A stretch of DNA of 64,000 bases from Actinophytocola xinjiangensis. GTDB taxonomy: Bacteria; Actinomycetota; Actinomycetes; Mycobacteriales; Pseudonocardiaceae. Below the pieces are notes generated by a model that was not told where the DNA came from, did not search any database, and saw only the letters and a list, made by a program, of their open reading frames with translations. The position numbers were made by a program, and so were the translations under genes. The stretch covers positions 124,001 to 188,000 of the forward strand of contig NZ_MSIF01000016.1 of NCBI RefSeq assembly GCF_001921215.1, in the 5' to 3' direction. Shown piece after piece: positions 20,115 through 28,998 of the stretch (the stretch's first letter is position 1; each line of letters begins with the position of its first letter).

Positions 20115-23100
20115 CGCGGCCCCGCCTCCCCGGCGATCCGCCGCGCGCGGGCCGCCATCGCCCGCCGGCCGGCCCCGGAGGACGCGGGAACGGGTTGCTG
20201 GTCCCGTTCGCCGCGCTCGATGAACTCCGCGAGCCGCGCGACCGTCGGGTACCGGAACAGCTCCACCGCCGCCACGGCCACGCCCAGCGCCGCCTTCAGT
20301 CCGGAGTGGACCTGGACGAGCAGCATCGAGTTGCCGCCGAGGTCGAAGAAGTTGTCGTCGGCACCGACCTCGTCGAGCGCGAGCGTCGCCCGCCACACGC
20401 CCGCGATGGTCTGCTCCACGGGACCGCGCGGCGCGCGGAACGCGGTACTGAGCGCGGGCCGTTCCACGGTCGGCGCGGGCAGGCGCCGGTGGTCGAGCTT
20501 GCCGTTGGCCGTGGTCGGCAGGTCCGCCAGCGTGACGAACGCGGACGGCACGAGGTAGTCCGGCAGGACCCGCGACAGCTGGGCGCGCACCGCGTCCGCC
20601 GCCACCTCCGCACCCGCCTCCGGCACGACGTAGCCGACGAGGCGCCTGTCCCCCGGCCGGTCCTCGCGCACCACCACCGCGCAGCGCGCCACCCCGGCGC
20701 AGTCACCGAGCCTGGCCTGCGCCTCGCCCGGCTCGACCCGGTTGCCCCGGATCTTCACCTGGCCGTCGGAGCGCCCGAGGAACTCCAGGGTCCCGTCGGG
20801 CCGCCACCGGGCGAGGTCGCCGGTGCGGTACATCCGCGCGCCGGGTTCGGGCGCGTACGGGTCGGGGACGAACGCGGCGGCCGTGGCCCCCGGCCGGTCC
20901 AGGTACCCGCGACCGACCGGGGCGCCGCCGACACACAGCTCGCCGGCGATCCCGTCCGGCACCGGGCGCAGCCACTCGTCGAGCACGTGGATCCGGGCGC
21001 CGGTCATCGGCTCGCCGAGGGGGACGACCGGGCCGCCGGGATACCGCCCGGCGACGACCATGACCGCCGTCTCGGTGGGGCCGTAGGTGTTGCGGAACTC
21101 CCGGCCGGCCGACCACGCGGCGGCGACGTCGGCCGGGCAGGTCTCCCCGCCCACGGTCACCATCCGCAGCTCCGGCAGCTCGGCGGGGTCCATGGCCTGC
21201 AACGCGACCGGCGGCACGTCAAGGAAGGTGATCCGCCGCTGCCGCAGTGTGCGGGTCAGGTCGGGGCCGGGGACCCGGTCGTGCCGGCCCACCACGTGCA
21301 GTTGCGCGCCGGCCGCCAGCGCGGTCACGAAGTCGGACACGACGGCGTCGAAGCCCGGCGAGTGGAACTGGAGCACCCGGTCGTCCGGTCCCACCGGCAG
21401 CAGGTCGCCGATCGCGGCGCTCACCCCCGCCAGGCCCCGGTGGGTACTCACCACGCCCTTGGGCCGGCCGGTCGAGCCGGAGGTGTAGATGACGTACGCG
21501 GCCTGGTCGGGGTGGACGGGTACGGCGGGGGGCGGCGCCGGGGCGGGAGCGAGGGTGTCGAGGCGGTGCGTGTCCAGTCCCCCGGGCAGGCGCGTCCCGG
21601 TCGCGGTGTGCGCCAGCACGGTCGACACGCCCGCGTCCGCGATCAGCAGGCCGATCCGCTCCTCGGGCAGGTCCGGGTCGATCGGCACGTACACCGCGCC
21701 GGCGCGCAGCACTCCCAGGAAGGCGGCGACGGCGTCAGCGCACGCCGGCAGGCACACCCCGACCGGTGTCTCACGCCCCGCCCCGCCGGCGAGCAGCAGC
21801 GCGGCGAGCTGGTCGGCGCGGGCCATCAGCTCCCCGTAGGTGAGCCGTTCGGTGTCGGTCACCACCGCGATCCGGTCCGGTGCGCCGGCGGCGACCTCCG
21901 CGACCAGATCGGCCACCGGGCGGAACGGCGGTGCCGCCCGGCCCGCGCCCCGGCCTGCCGGCTCCCCAGGGGCGAGCAGCGGCAGGTCGGCGACCCGACG
22001 GTCCGGGTCAGCCAGCGCGGCGGTCAGCAGGGTGCGGACGTGGCCGGCGACCCGCCGCGCGGTGGCCTCGTCGAACAGCGAGGTCCGGTACTCCAGGCGA
22101 CCGTCGATGCCGTCGGGGCCGGGCACGAGGGTCAGGGTCAGGTCGAACACCGACGTGCCGGTGGCCACCTCGCGGCCGGTGACGGTGACCCCGGGCAGCA
22201 CCAGCTGCCGGGTCCAGGCGCTCTCCACGGCGAACATCACCTGCGCGAGCGGGGTGTTGCCGGGGTCGCGGTCGGGTCGCAGCCGGTGCACGAGCGTGTC
22301 GTAGGGCAGTTGCTGGTGGGTGATCGCCGCCAGCGTGGTGTCCCTGGCCCTGGCCAGCAGCTCCCGGAAGGTGGTGGTGTCGTCCATGGTGGCGCGCAGC
22401 GGCACGGTGTTGACGAACAGGCCGACCGCGTCCTCGGACGAGCGGGTGGTGCGCCCGGCGACCGGCGTCGCCACCACCACGTCGCGGTCGCGGCCGTACC
22501 GCAGCAGGGTGGCCTGCCACGCCGTGAGCAGCACCATGAACGGTGTGGCGTCGCACGCGGCGGCCAGGCGCCCGGCGCCGGTGGCCAGGTCGGCCGGCCA
22601 CCGGAACTCCAGCTCGGCGCCGGACTCGTCGAGGGTGAGCGGGCGGGGACGGTCCAGGGGCAGGTCGGTGGTGACCGGCGCGCCGGCCAGTTCGGCCCGC
22701 CAGAACGCCTCCAGCGCCGGGTCGTCGGACTCGGTCGCCACGTCGACGTGCCGTGGCGCCGGGTCGGGGACCGCACCGGCGTAGCAGCGGGACAGGTCGT
22801 CGAAGATCAGGCCCATGGTCCAGCCGTCACACGCGATGTGGTGCAGCCGCAGGTGGAACCGCCACCGCCCCGGCCCCTCTGGCACCAGGGTCGCGCGCAC
22901 CGGCGGGCCGGCGGTGAGGTCGAAGACCTCGTCGGCACCGGTCTCCTCGTCGGCGACGGTGAGCCGGGTCCTCGGGGACGCCTCGGGCAGCACGAGCTGC
23001 CACTGCTCGCCGTCGATCTCGGCGTAGAGCGTGCGCAGCGCCTGGTGTCGGGCCAGCACCAGGTCGAAGGCGCGCACCAGCGCGGCCACGTCGAGGTCAC

Positions 23101-23299
23101 CGGTCAGGGTCAGGTCGAAGTGCACCAGGCACATCGGGCTGCCGGGGTAGAGCTTGTCGTGCAACCACATCCGGCGCTGCGCGGAGGTGAGCGGGTGCAG
23201 GTCGTAGCGCGCGGGATCGTGGCGCAGGGCGCGCAGCAGCGCGATCCGCCGGCGCTCGGGCAACGCGTGCAACCGGTCGAGCAGGTCGGGTGTGGTCAT
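20111..23299 (-). CDS. NRPS module C-A-T
   Basis: 1062 residues. C (about 33-445) has HHIACDGW (His153-154, Asp158, Gly159) and the amide-forming pattern. A (about 460-890) has A3 YTSGSTGRPKG near 605-616, A5 NTYGPTE, A7 YRTGDLARW, A8 GRSDGQVKIRGNRVE and A10 NGKLD. T has GGNSM with Ser991. The tail RRAMAARARRIAG resembles NRPS ends that dock to a ketosynthase, matching the downstream PKS. A hand-read specificity code is D-A-S-D-T-G-T-V-M-K. It matches no code I can name, so the substrate is left open. It adds the second amino acid. Confidence 0.95.
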
Positions 23300-25152
23300 A
23301 ACGGCAGGTCCTCGTTCTCGAACTCGGCGAGCAGGTCGGCGATCCCGCTCGGGTCGGCCGGCGCGGGGACGACCGTCAACGTGACCGGGGCGGGCCGCGC
23401 CAGGCGGCCCAGCGCCTCGGCCTGCCCGGCGACGGTCGGGTGGTCGAACACCAGCCGCACCGGAACGTCCACTCCGGACAGTGCGGTCAGTCGCGTGCGC
23501 ACCCGCGCCGCGGCCAGGGAGTTGCCGCCCAGCTCGAAGAAGCTGGCCCCGGCGCCGGGCACCGCGACACCCAGCACCTCCTGCCAGACCAGGCGCACCC
23601 GCTCCTGGTCCCCGGTCAGCTCCTGGCTCGGCGCGCTCCGCTCCGGCGGCGCGGGCAGGGCCGCGCCGTCCACCTTGCCGTTGGCGTTCAACGGAATCCG
23701 GTCGATCTCGACGAACACGGCGGGCACCAGGTAGGCCGGAACGCGGTCCGCCAGCCGCGCGCGGACGTCCAGGGCGCAGACCCGCTCGCCGAGCACCACG
23801 TAGGCCAGCAACCGCGCGTCGCCGTGGGCATCCCGGTCGGCCACGACCACCACGTCGCGTACGTCCCCGTCGCCCCGCAGCGCCTCCTCGACCTCGCCCG
23901 GCTCGACCCGGTGTCCCCGCACCTTCACCTGCCGGTCGACCCGGCCGAGGAACACCAGCGCGCCGTCGGGGCGGCGGCGGACCAGATCGCCGGTGCGGTA
24001 CATCCGCGCCCCCGGCTCCCCGGCGTACGGGTCGGGCAGGAAGCGGGCCGCGGTGTCCGCCGCCCGGCCCAGATAGCCCCGGGCGACACCGTCGCCGCCG
24101 ACGAACAGCTCACCGGGCGTGTCGCCCTCGACCGGCCGCAGGTGCTCGTCGAGCACGTAGGCTCCGCTGTTGGTCCTCGGCACGCCGATCGGCACCACCG
24201 CCGACGCGTCGGTGGTCCCGTCGCAGCGGTGCGCGGTGGCGTAGGTGGTGATCTCGGTGGGGCCGTAGACGTTGAGCAGTTCGGTGTCCGGGCAGTGCTC
24301 GGCCAGGCCGGTGACGGTCCGGCCGTCGACCTGCTCACCGCCGAAGGACAGGTGGCGCACCGCGCGGAACACCGTGGGGTCCTCGGCGGTGAGCTGACGC
24401 AGCAACGCGGTCGGCAGGAACAGGACGTCGACGCCGTGCTCGGCGAGCACGTTCCGCAGCCGGTCCGGCACGAGCATGGCGTCCGGGTCGACACCGGTGA
24501 CCACGCTCGCGCCGTTGAGCAGGGCGCCCCACAGCTCCAGCGTCGCCGCGTCGAACGACACGGTGGCCGCCTGCAACGCGACGTCGCCGGGCCGCACGAC
24601 GATCGAGTCACCGCTGCGCACCAACCGCACGATGTTGCGGTGCCCCACGGCGACCGCCTTGGGCCGGCCGGTGGACCCGGAGGTGAACATGACGTAGGCC
24701 AGCGACAGCGGGCCGGCGGTCACCACCGGACGGGTGTCGGGCTCGTCGAGCGTGTCGGTGTCCGGGAAGTCCAGCCACCCCGGCCGGCCGGCGCCGAGGA
24801 CGACCTCCGCGCCGGCCTCGGCACACATGTGATCGAGCCGCTCGACCGGGTAGGCGGGGTCCAGCGGCACGTAGGCGCCACCGGCCTTCAGCACCGCCAG
24901 CGCGCCGATCACCCAGCGGCTGTCCCGCACGCACAACCCGACCCGGCTCTCCCGGCCGACGCCGAGTCGGCGCAGCCGGTGAGCCAGCCGGTTCGCGCGC
25001 CGGTCCAGTTCGCCGTAGTCGAGGGTGCGGTCACCGGTCCGCAACGCCGGTGCCGTCGGGGTCCGGTCCGCCCATTCCTCGAACAGGCCGTGCACCGTGC
25101 TCTCGCGTGGGTAGGGCGTGCGGTGCACCCGTTGGTCGTGTTCGCCTCTCAC
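23296..25152 (-). CDS. NRPS initiation module A-T
   Basis: 618 residues. GTG 25152 is chosen because a strong AGGGAGG ribosome site lies just upstream; the frame is open further but without such a site. The adenylation domain has FTSGSTGRPKA (about 156-166), NVYGPTE, YRTGDLVRRR, GRVDRQVKVRGHRVE and NGKVD. The carrier is GGNSLAA with Ser545, followed by an acidic tail (LLAEFENEDLPL) that may act as a docking element. The code read by eye is D-A-L-F-S-G-V-T-Y-K, which loosely suggests an aliphatic residue (low certainty). There is no C domain, so it starts the chain. The last sense codon is TTA. Confidence 0.94.
   Translation of the reverse strand: MRGEHDQRVHRTPYPRESTVHGLFEEWADRTPTAPALRTGDRTLDYGELDRRANRLAHRLRRLGVGRESRVGLCVRDSRWVIGALAVLKAGGAYVPLDPAYPVERLDHMCAEAGAEVVLGAGRPGWLDFPDTDTLDEPDTRPVVTAGPLSLAYVMFTSGSTGRPKAVAVGHRNIVRLVRSGDSIVVRPGDVALQAATVSFDAATLELWGALLNGASVVTGVDPDAMLVPDRLRNVLAEHGVDVLFLPTALLRQLTAEDPTVFRAVRHLSFGGEQVDGRTVTGLAEHCPDTELLNVYGPTEITTYATAHRCDGTTDASAVVPIGVPRTNSGAYVLDEHLRPVEGDTPGELFVGGDGVARGYLGRAADTAARFLPDPYAGEPGARMYRTGDLVRRRPDGALVFLGRVDRQVKVRGHRVEPGEVEEALRGDGDVRDVVVVADRDAHGDARLLAYVVLGERVCALDVRARLADRVPAYLVPAVFVEIDRIPLNANGKVDGAALPAPPERSAPSQELTGDQERVRLVWQEVLGVAVPGAGASFFELGGNSLAAARVRTRLTALSGVDVPVRLVFDHPTVAGQAEALGRLARPAPVTLTVVPAPADPSGIADLLAEFENEDLPL
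23299..23301 (-). promoter_or_regulatory. TTA leucine codon, last codon of the A-T gene
   Basis: Codon 618 is TTA, directly followed by TGA. It sits in the 4-bp overlap with the ATG of the C-A-T gene, so bldA-type tRNA supply could affect both termination and coupled re-initiation on the next cistron. Confidence 0.65.
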
Positions 25153-25273
25153 CGTGGTCCTCCCTGCGTCATCGCGTCCAGGGAGGAGTCTCGGCACGCT
25201 GCCTTCGATTACCTGCCGGCAGCGTTTCGCCGATGTTGCGGTTTCGTTCGACCGGTGCCGATGACCAGCGGTG

Positions 25274-27259
25274 TCAACGAGTTCCGAGCTGTTCGCGGCG
25301 GACGGCCGGGGAGACACCGATCTCGCGCATGCTGGCGAGGTAGAGGTCGTAACGCCGGCGGGCCTCGCCGTGGCGGCCGGCGCGGCGCAGCTCGGTGACC
25401 AGTTCCAGGTGCGCGCCCTCGTCGTAGGGGTCGCGCGCGAGGATCCGCCGCAGGCAGGAGGTGCGGTGGTCGAAGTCGGGGACCGACGCCGCCCGCGCCC
25501 GCAGCACCTCGCCGTAGACCGCGTCCACCTCGTCGCGCAGCTCGTAGGTCCAGGTGGCGTAGGGCTCGTCGGGCATGAACTCGCCGGTGTGCAGGTCCTC
25601 GGCGAGCGCGAGCAGGTCCGGTGTGTTCGCCGCGCCCCCACGGAAGGCGACCAGCGCCTCCCGGGCCGCCCCGAGGAACCGCTCGGCGTCGATGGCCACC
25701 ACGTCGGTGTTGAGCGACACCGTCCTGCGGTCGGCGACCAGCGGATCCACGGTTCTGCCGGGGCCGGTGACCGCGAGCGCCCGGCGCAGGACCGAGAGCT
25801 GGACCGACAGCCGCCGCCCGCCGGCCGCCGAGGGCAGGCCCGGCCACAGCAGCTCCATCAGCCTGGCTCTTGGCACCGGCCCGCCGCGCGAGCAGACGAG
25901 GATGCGCAGCAGGTCCCTGGCCTTTCTGGACTGCCACTCGTGTGCCTTGACCTCCTCGTCGTCGCGGACGACCCGGAACCCCCCGAGCGCCTGGACAACG
26001 ATCCGCGGTCCCCGGCCCAGCACGACCGTCAACGCGTCCGCCACGCCCCGACCGGCCAGGATCCCGTGACCACGCAGGAGTTCGTGGTCGGCGGGGGTGA
26101 GCTGGTGGCCGGGCCCCCGGCGCAGCGCCGTGCCGACGACCCGCGCCACGGCCTCGCCCGCGACGTCGGGCACCTGCCGGTAGGCCATGACGGCCTCCCG
26201 CAGCCCCTCGCGGGTGGCGCCCTCGCTTCCCGCCGCGAGCGCCTGCAGTTCCCACGCCTCGCCGGTGCTCGCCGGACAGCTGTCCGACCGCGCGGCCGCG
26301 CGGACCGCCGCCGCGTCGGCTGCCGCGGTGACGAGGTCACCCGCCGCGAGCGCAACCCATCCCCGGGCCAGCAGCGCGGCCCGCCGCCCGCCGCCGGTCG
26401 CCGTCGCGACCGACCGGTCGGCATACCCCCTGGCGACCGCCGCGTCGTCCCGCGCGCACGTCCTGGCCAGTTCGGCCAGCACCGCCGGCGCCAGCGCCGC
26501 CCGCTCCACGTCGCCGGGCAGGAACTTCAGCGCCGCGTCGAGGGCTGCCCGCGCACCGGCCCCGTCCCGGCGGCGGCGGTGCACCGTGCCGAGGGTGAGC
26601 AGGCCGTACACCCGGTCGGCGGTGCCCTGCCCGCGTTCGGCGAGCAGGGCGTCCAGCAGGGCGTCGTCGAGCCGGCCGAGCCCGGCCAGGGCGCGGGCCC
26701 GCAGGGACAGGGCGTAGGGCCCGAACCCGCGTAACCCGGCCGTCCCGCACAGATCCACCGCGGTCTCCGCCCGGTCGAGGGCCACGTCGACGCTCTCGCG
26801 GTCCAGCGCGCAGCGGGCGCCGTGGAGCACCGCGATCACGGTCGCGACCGTGGTGTCCCGGTCGGCCGCCGGCGCGCGCCCCGGCACCCCGAACAGCGCG
26901 GCGGCGGGCCCGAACTCCGGCAGCCCGGCGGCGACGTCGACGGCCCGTGCGACGCGCTCGGTGGCGCCGTCGCAGTCGCCGGACGCCCGCACCAACACCG
27001 CCTCGGTGAACGACAGCCGCGCCACGTCCGGCGGCGCACCGGCGTTCGCCCGCCGGACCGCGACGCGCGCGATGGTGTCCTCGAATCCGTCGCGGATGGT
27101 GGCCTGGAGAACCCGCTGCCACCCACCCGGCTCCCGAGTACCCGCGCCGCCCCCGCCGGCGAGCATCAGCTCGGTGGCCAACCGGTCTCCCCGGGACACC
27201 GGATCGGTGGACACCGTCCGGACCTCGGAGTCACACACAAGATCATGAGTACTGGACAT
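25274..27259 (-). CDS. SARP-type transcriptional activator with N-terminal TPR region (cluster regulator)
   Basis: 661 residues from ATG 27259, preceded by a GGGGGG site. Residues 1-420 are alpha-helical with TPR-like pairs (AERGQGTADRVYGLL, LARTCARDDAAVARG). From about 425 there is an OmpR-like winged helix (VVQALGGFRVVRDDEE, RKARDLLRILVCSRG) and then a BTAD domain (YATWTYELRDEV, LRRILARDPYDEGAHLELV, ARRRYDLYLASM). SARP proteins normally carry the DNA-binding part at the N-terminus; here it is C-terminal. It lies 121 bp upstream of the first NRPS gene in the same direction and is presumably the pathway activator. Leu176 is a TTA codon. Confidence 0.88.
   Translation of the reverse strand: MSSTHDLVCDSEVRTVSTDPVSRGDRLATELMLAGGGGAGTREPGGWQRVLQATIRDGFEDTIARVAVRRANAGAPPDVARLSFTEAVLVRASGDCDGATERVARAVDVAAGLPEFGPAAALFGVPGRAPAADRDTTVATVIAVLHGARCALDRESVDVALDRAETAVDLCGTAGLRGFGPYALSLRARALAGLGRLDDALLDALLAERGQGTADRVYGLLTLGTVHRRRRDGAGARAALDAALKFLPGDVERAALAPAVLAELARTCARDDAAVARGYADRSVATATGGGRRAALLARGWVALAAGDLVTAAADAAAVRAAARSDSCPASTGEAWELQALAAGSEGATREGLREAVMAYRQVPDVAGEAVARVVGTALRRGPGHQLTPADHELLRGHGILAGRGVADALTVVLGRGPRIVVQALGGFRVVRDDEEVKAHEWQSRKARDLLRILVCSRGGPVPRARLMELLWPGLPSAAGGRRLSVQLSVLRRALAVTGPGRTVDPLVADRRTVSLNTDVVAIDAERFLGAAREALVAFRGGAANTPDLLALAEDLHTGEFMPDEPYATWTYELRDEVDAVYGEVLRARAASVPDFDHRTSCLRRILARDPYDEGAHLELVTELRRAGRHGEARRRYDLYLASMREIGVSPAVRREQLGTR
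26732..26734 (-). promoter_or_regulatory. TTA leucine codon in the SARP regulator
   Basis: Codon 176 (Leu in GTAGLRGFG) is TTA in frame with the chosen start. A TTA codon in a pathway-specific activator is the classical route by which bldA couples antibiotic clusters to development in Streptomyces; the same is inferred here. Confidence 0.75.
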
Positions 27260-27463
27260 GAAATCGCATCCCCCCGTCGAACCGTGAAACAGACCGTTCG
27301 TACGGAACAGCACACGATCACATGCGACAGAGCCGACACATGGGTGACCAGTACCCAGATTCCACACCCGGCGGACCGGCACGCGGTTCGATCACCGATA
27401 CCGACCAGTTTGCCGGAATTGGCCTCACCGCGTCGGCGAGCTCAGTGCTCCCGTTCGAACGCG
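27260..27463. promoter_or_regulatory. divergent intergenic region upstream of the SARP regulator
   Basis: About 200 bp, clearly less GC-rich than its flanks (for example ccgttcgtacggaacag and gatcacatgcgacag). It separates the minus-strand SARP gene from the plus-strand membrane gene and should hold both promoters. The cgttcgtacggaacg-like segment near 27295-27308 is a short imperfect dyad that could be an operator. No -10/-35 pair is clear enough to name. Confidence 0.4.
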
Positions 27464-27871
27464 ATGACCGCCGTCAGGGTGCCGCGCAGGGTCGCCGGAA
27501 TCGGCGCGGCCTTCGAGAAACCTGTGGGGGACAACGAGAGCGTGGCCACCATCGCCAGCCTGACGGTCGGCGGGCTGGTCGTCGTGCTCGGTGTCGCGCT
27601 CATGTGCCGGCTCGACGCGGCCCGCCGGATCCTCGGCGGCACCGGCACGCTGCTCACCCTGCACTACGTCCTGGCCCTGGTCATCGCTCTGCTCGACGAC
27701 CGGACCTCCGAGTACGCCGTCATGCAGATCATCTGCCTGGTGTCCTGGCCCCTGGCCACGCTGCTGGTGCTGCTCCCCCCGGCCGGCCGGACCATGCGCG
27801 GCGCCCGCCGCCGCCAGACGACCACGACACCGCACGGGATCACCCCACCAGGACACGTCAGACCCTGGTGA
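27464..27871 (+). CDS. small integral membrane protein, unknown
   Basis: 135 residues from ATG 27464, or about 109 from GTG 27542, which has a GGGGGA site 12 nt upstream. Three to four hydrophobic segments (LTVGGLVVVLGVALMCRL, LLTLHYVLALVIALL, IICLVSWPLATLLVLLPP) are followed by a basic, Thr-rich cytoplasmic tail. I do not recognise the family. It is divergent from the cluster regulator; whether it belongs to the cluster is unknown. Confidence 0.6.
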   Translation: MTAVRVPRRVAGIGAAFEKPVGDNESVATIASLTVGGLVVVLGVALMCRLDAARRILGGTGTLLTLHYVLALVIALLDDRTSEYAVMQIICLVSWPLATLLVLLPPAGRTMRGARRRQTTTTPHGITPPGHVRPW

Positions 27872-27919
27872 CGACCACGCACCCCGTCACAGGGTGGCCA
27901 CACCCTGCCGGGTGAACGG

Positions 27920-28034
27920 TTTCAAGCCGTTCGGGGCTGGTGAGCGCATCCCAGACGTCCTCGATCGGCACGTCGTAGCGGCGCCGCGGCTCGACGGTGT
28001 ACGCGTCGCCGGCGGGCAGGCTGCCCGTGCCCAT
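27920..28034 (-). pseudogene. N-terminal remnant of an SRPBCC/AHSA1 protein
   Basis: The frame reads GTGSLPAGDAYTVEPRRRYD then VPIEDVWDALTSPERL. This is the opening strand/helix of polyketide-cyclase/AHSA1-type START proteins, which usually continues into RWFxP. Here it degenerates directly into unrelated sequence, and no full domain remains. The surrounding 27.9-28.2 kb has no other coding signal. Confidence 0.65.
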
Positions 28035-28263
28035 CGCGCGGCGGCCAGTTCGTCGGCACGATCCCCTCGCAGGTGGATCAGCCCCGGGCCAGTTCGGTTC
28101 CAGGGCGCCACAGCGTTGTACCGGCCGCCGCACAGAAAAGTCACCATGCGCATATTCGGTCAGGCCGCTACGGCTGGGATCACTCGGACGGGTGATCTGT
28201 GGTGCTCGGCGGCAACGGGTCGACGGGAGTGCGCGATGGGGGTGGTGACTGTGGGAGGTAGTT

Positions 28264-28656
28264 GTGCGGACTGTGGCATCGATCGTCGTCGGGGTTGCCG
28301 TCGTGGTGGCGGTGTCCGGGTGTGGTGGGGCGTCGCGGGCGGATCAGGACGAGGTGGCAACACCGGTCGAGACGCGGGAGTCGCCGGCAGCACCGGCAGG
28401 TGAGCAGCCGGCCCAGCAGTGGGTCATGCCGAACCTCGTCGGCGCGGTTCTGCAGGATGCCCAGGACCAGATCCAGGGACTGACCGGGAGCGCGATCCAC
28501 TTCACCGGCTCCCATGACCTCGGCGGGCAGGACCGCAACCAGGTGCTCGACGCGAACTGGCAGGTGTGCACCCAGAACATCGCGCCGGGAGCGGCGCTGA
28601 CCCCCGGGTCACGGGTCGACTTCGGGGTCGTCAAGCTCGACGAGGTCTGTCCCTGA
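28264..28656 (+). CDS. lipoprotein with a PASTA-like domain
   Basis: 130 residues from GTG 28264, with GGGAGG five bases upstream. A type II signal peptide ends at VSGC (Cys20). A linker rich in Pro, Ala and Glu is followed by one PASTA-like unit: VMPNLVGAVLQDAQDQIQGL, then the usual turn and GAALTPGSRVDFGVVK. PASTA units bind muropeptides or act as spacers. It is probably a surface lipoprotein anchored in the cytoplasmic membrane. A strong terminator follows directly. Confidence 0.85.
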   Translation: MRTVASIVVGVAVVVAVSGCGGASRADQDEVATPVETRESPAAPAGEQPAQQWVMPNLVGAVLQDAQDQIQGLTGSAIHFTGSHDLGGQDRNQVLDANWQVCTQNIAPGAALTPGSRVDFGVVKLDEVCP

Positions 28657-28662
28657 CCGAGG

Positions 28663-28699
28663 CACCGTGCCGGTCCGCAACGGCCGGACCGGCACGGTG
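28663..28699 (+). terminator. intrinsic terminator after the PASTA lipoprotein gene
   Basis: Perfect 15-bp stem (28663-28677 with 28685-28699), 7-nt loop, followed by tttg. It begins seven bases past the stop codon. Confidence 0.88.
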
Positions 28700-28776
28700 T
28701 TTGCCCAGCGCGGGGCGTAGGCGTGGGTTCGGGGCCGCCCAGGGCCTCGTACATTTGCAGGACGGAAGGTGTGGCC

Positions 28777-28998
28777 GTGGACCCGGCCGAAGAAGACTTC
28801 GGCCACGAGTTCGCGGGGCTTTTCCGTGGCGTAGCCGCTCATGAACACAAGATCTGCTACAGGTTCCGGGGCGCGGTGCCGCCGAACCTCCTGAGCGAAC
28901 TCACCAACGCCGCCGAGGCCGCCACCCACCTCGACGAGACGACGGAAGGCCTGCACCGGCTCGTCGACCACACCAGCGACCCCGACGAGGTCAGCTGA
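28777..28998 (+). CDS. small acidic helical protein, unknown
   Basis: 73 residues if translation starts at GTG 28777, which has GGAAGG seven bases upstream; an in-frame GTG lies six bases earlier. The sequence is helical and amphipathic (EEDFGHEFAGLFRGVAAHEH, then PNLLSELTNAAEAATHLDE, and EGLHRLVDHTSDPDEVS). It has no signal peptide and no motif I recognise. It converges on, and overlaps by 8 bp, the beta-helix protein gene on the other strand. Confidence 0.6.
   Translation: MDPAEEDFGHEFAGLFRGVAAHEHKICYRFRGAVPPNLLSELTNAAEAATHLDETTEGLHRLVDHTSDPDEVS

Noticed and set aside
20195-23734. A plus-strand open frame of about 1180 codons across C-A-T and A-T genes
   Set aside because: It spans the coding frame shift and junction of two real minus-strand genes and has no recognisable domain.
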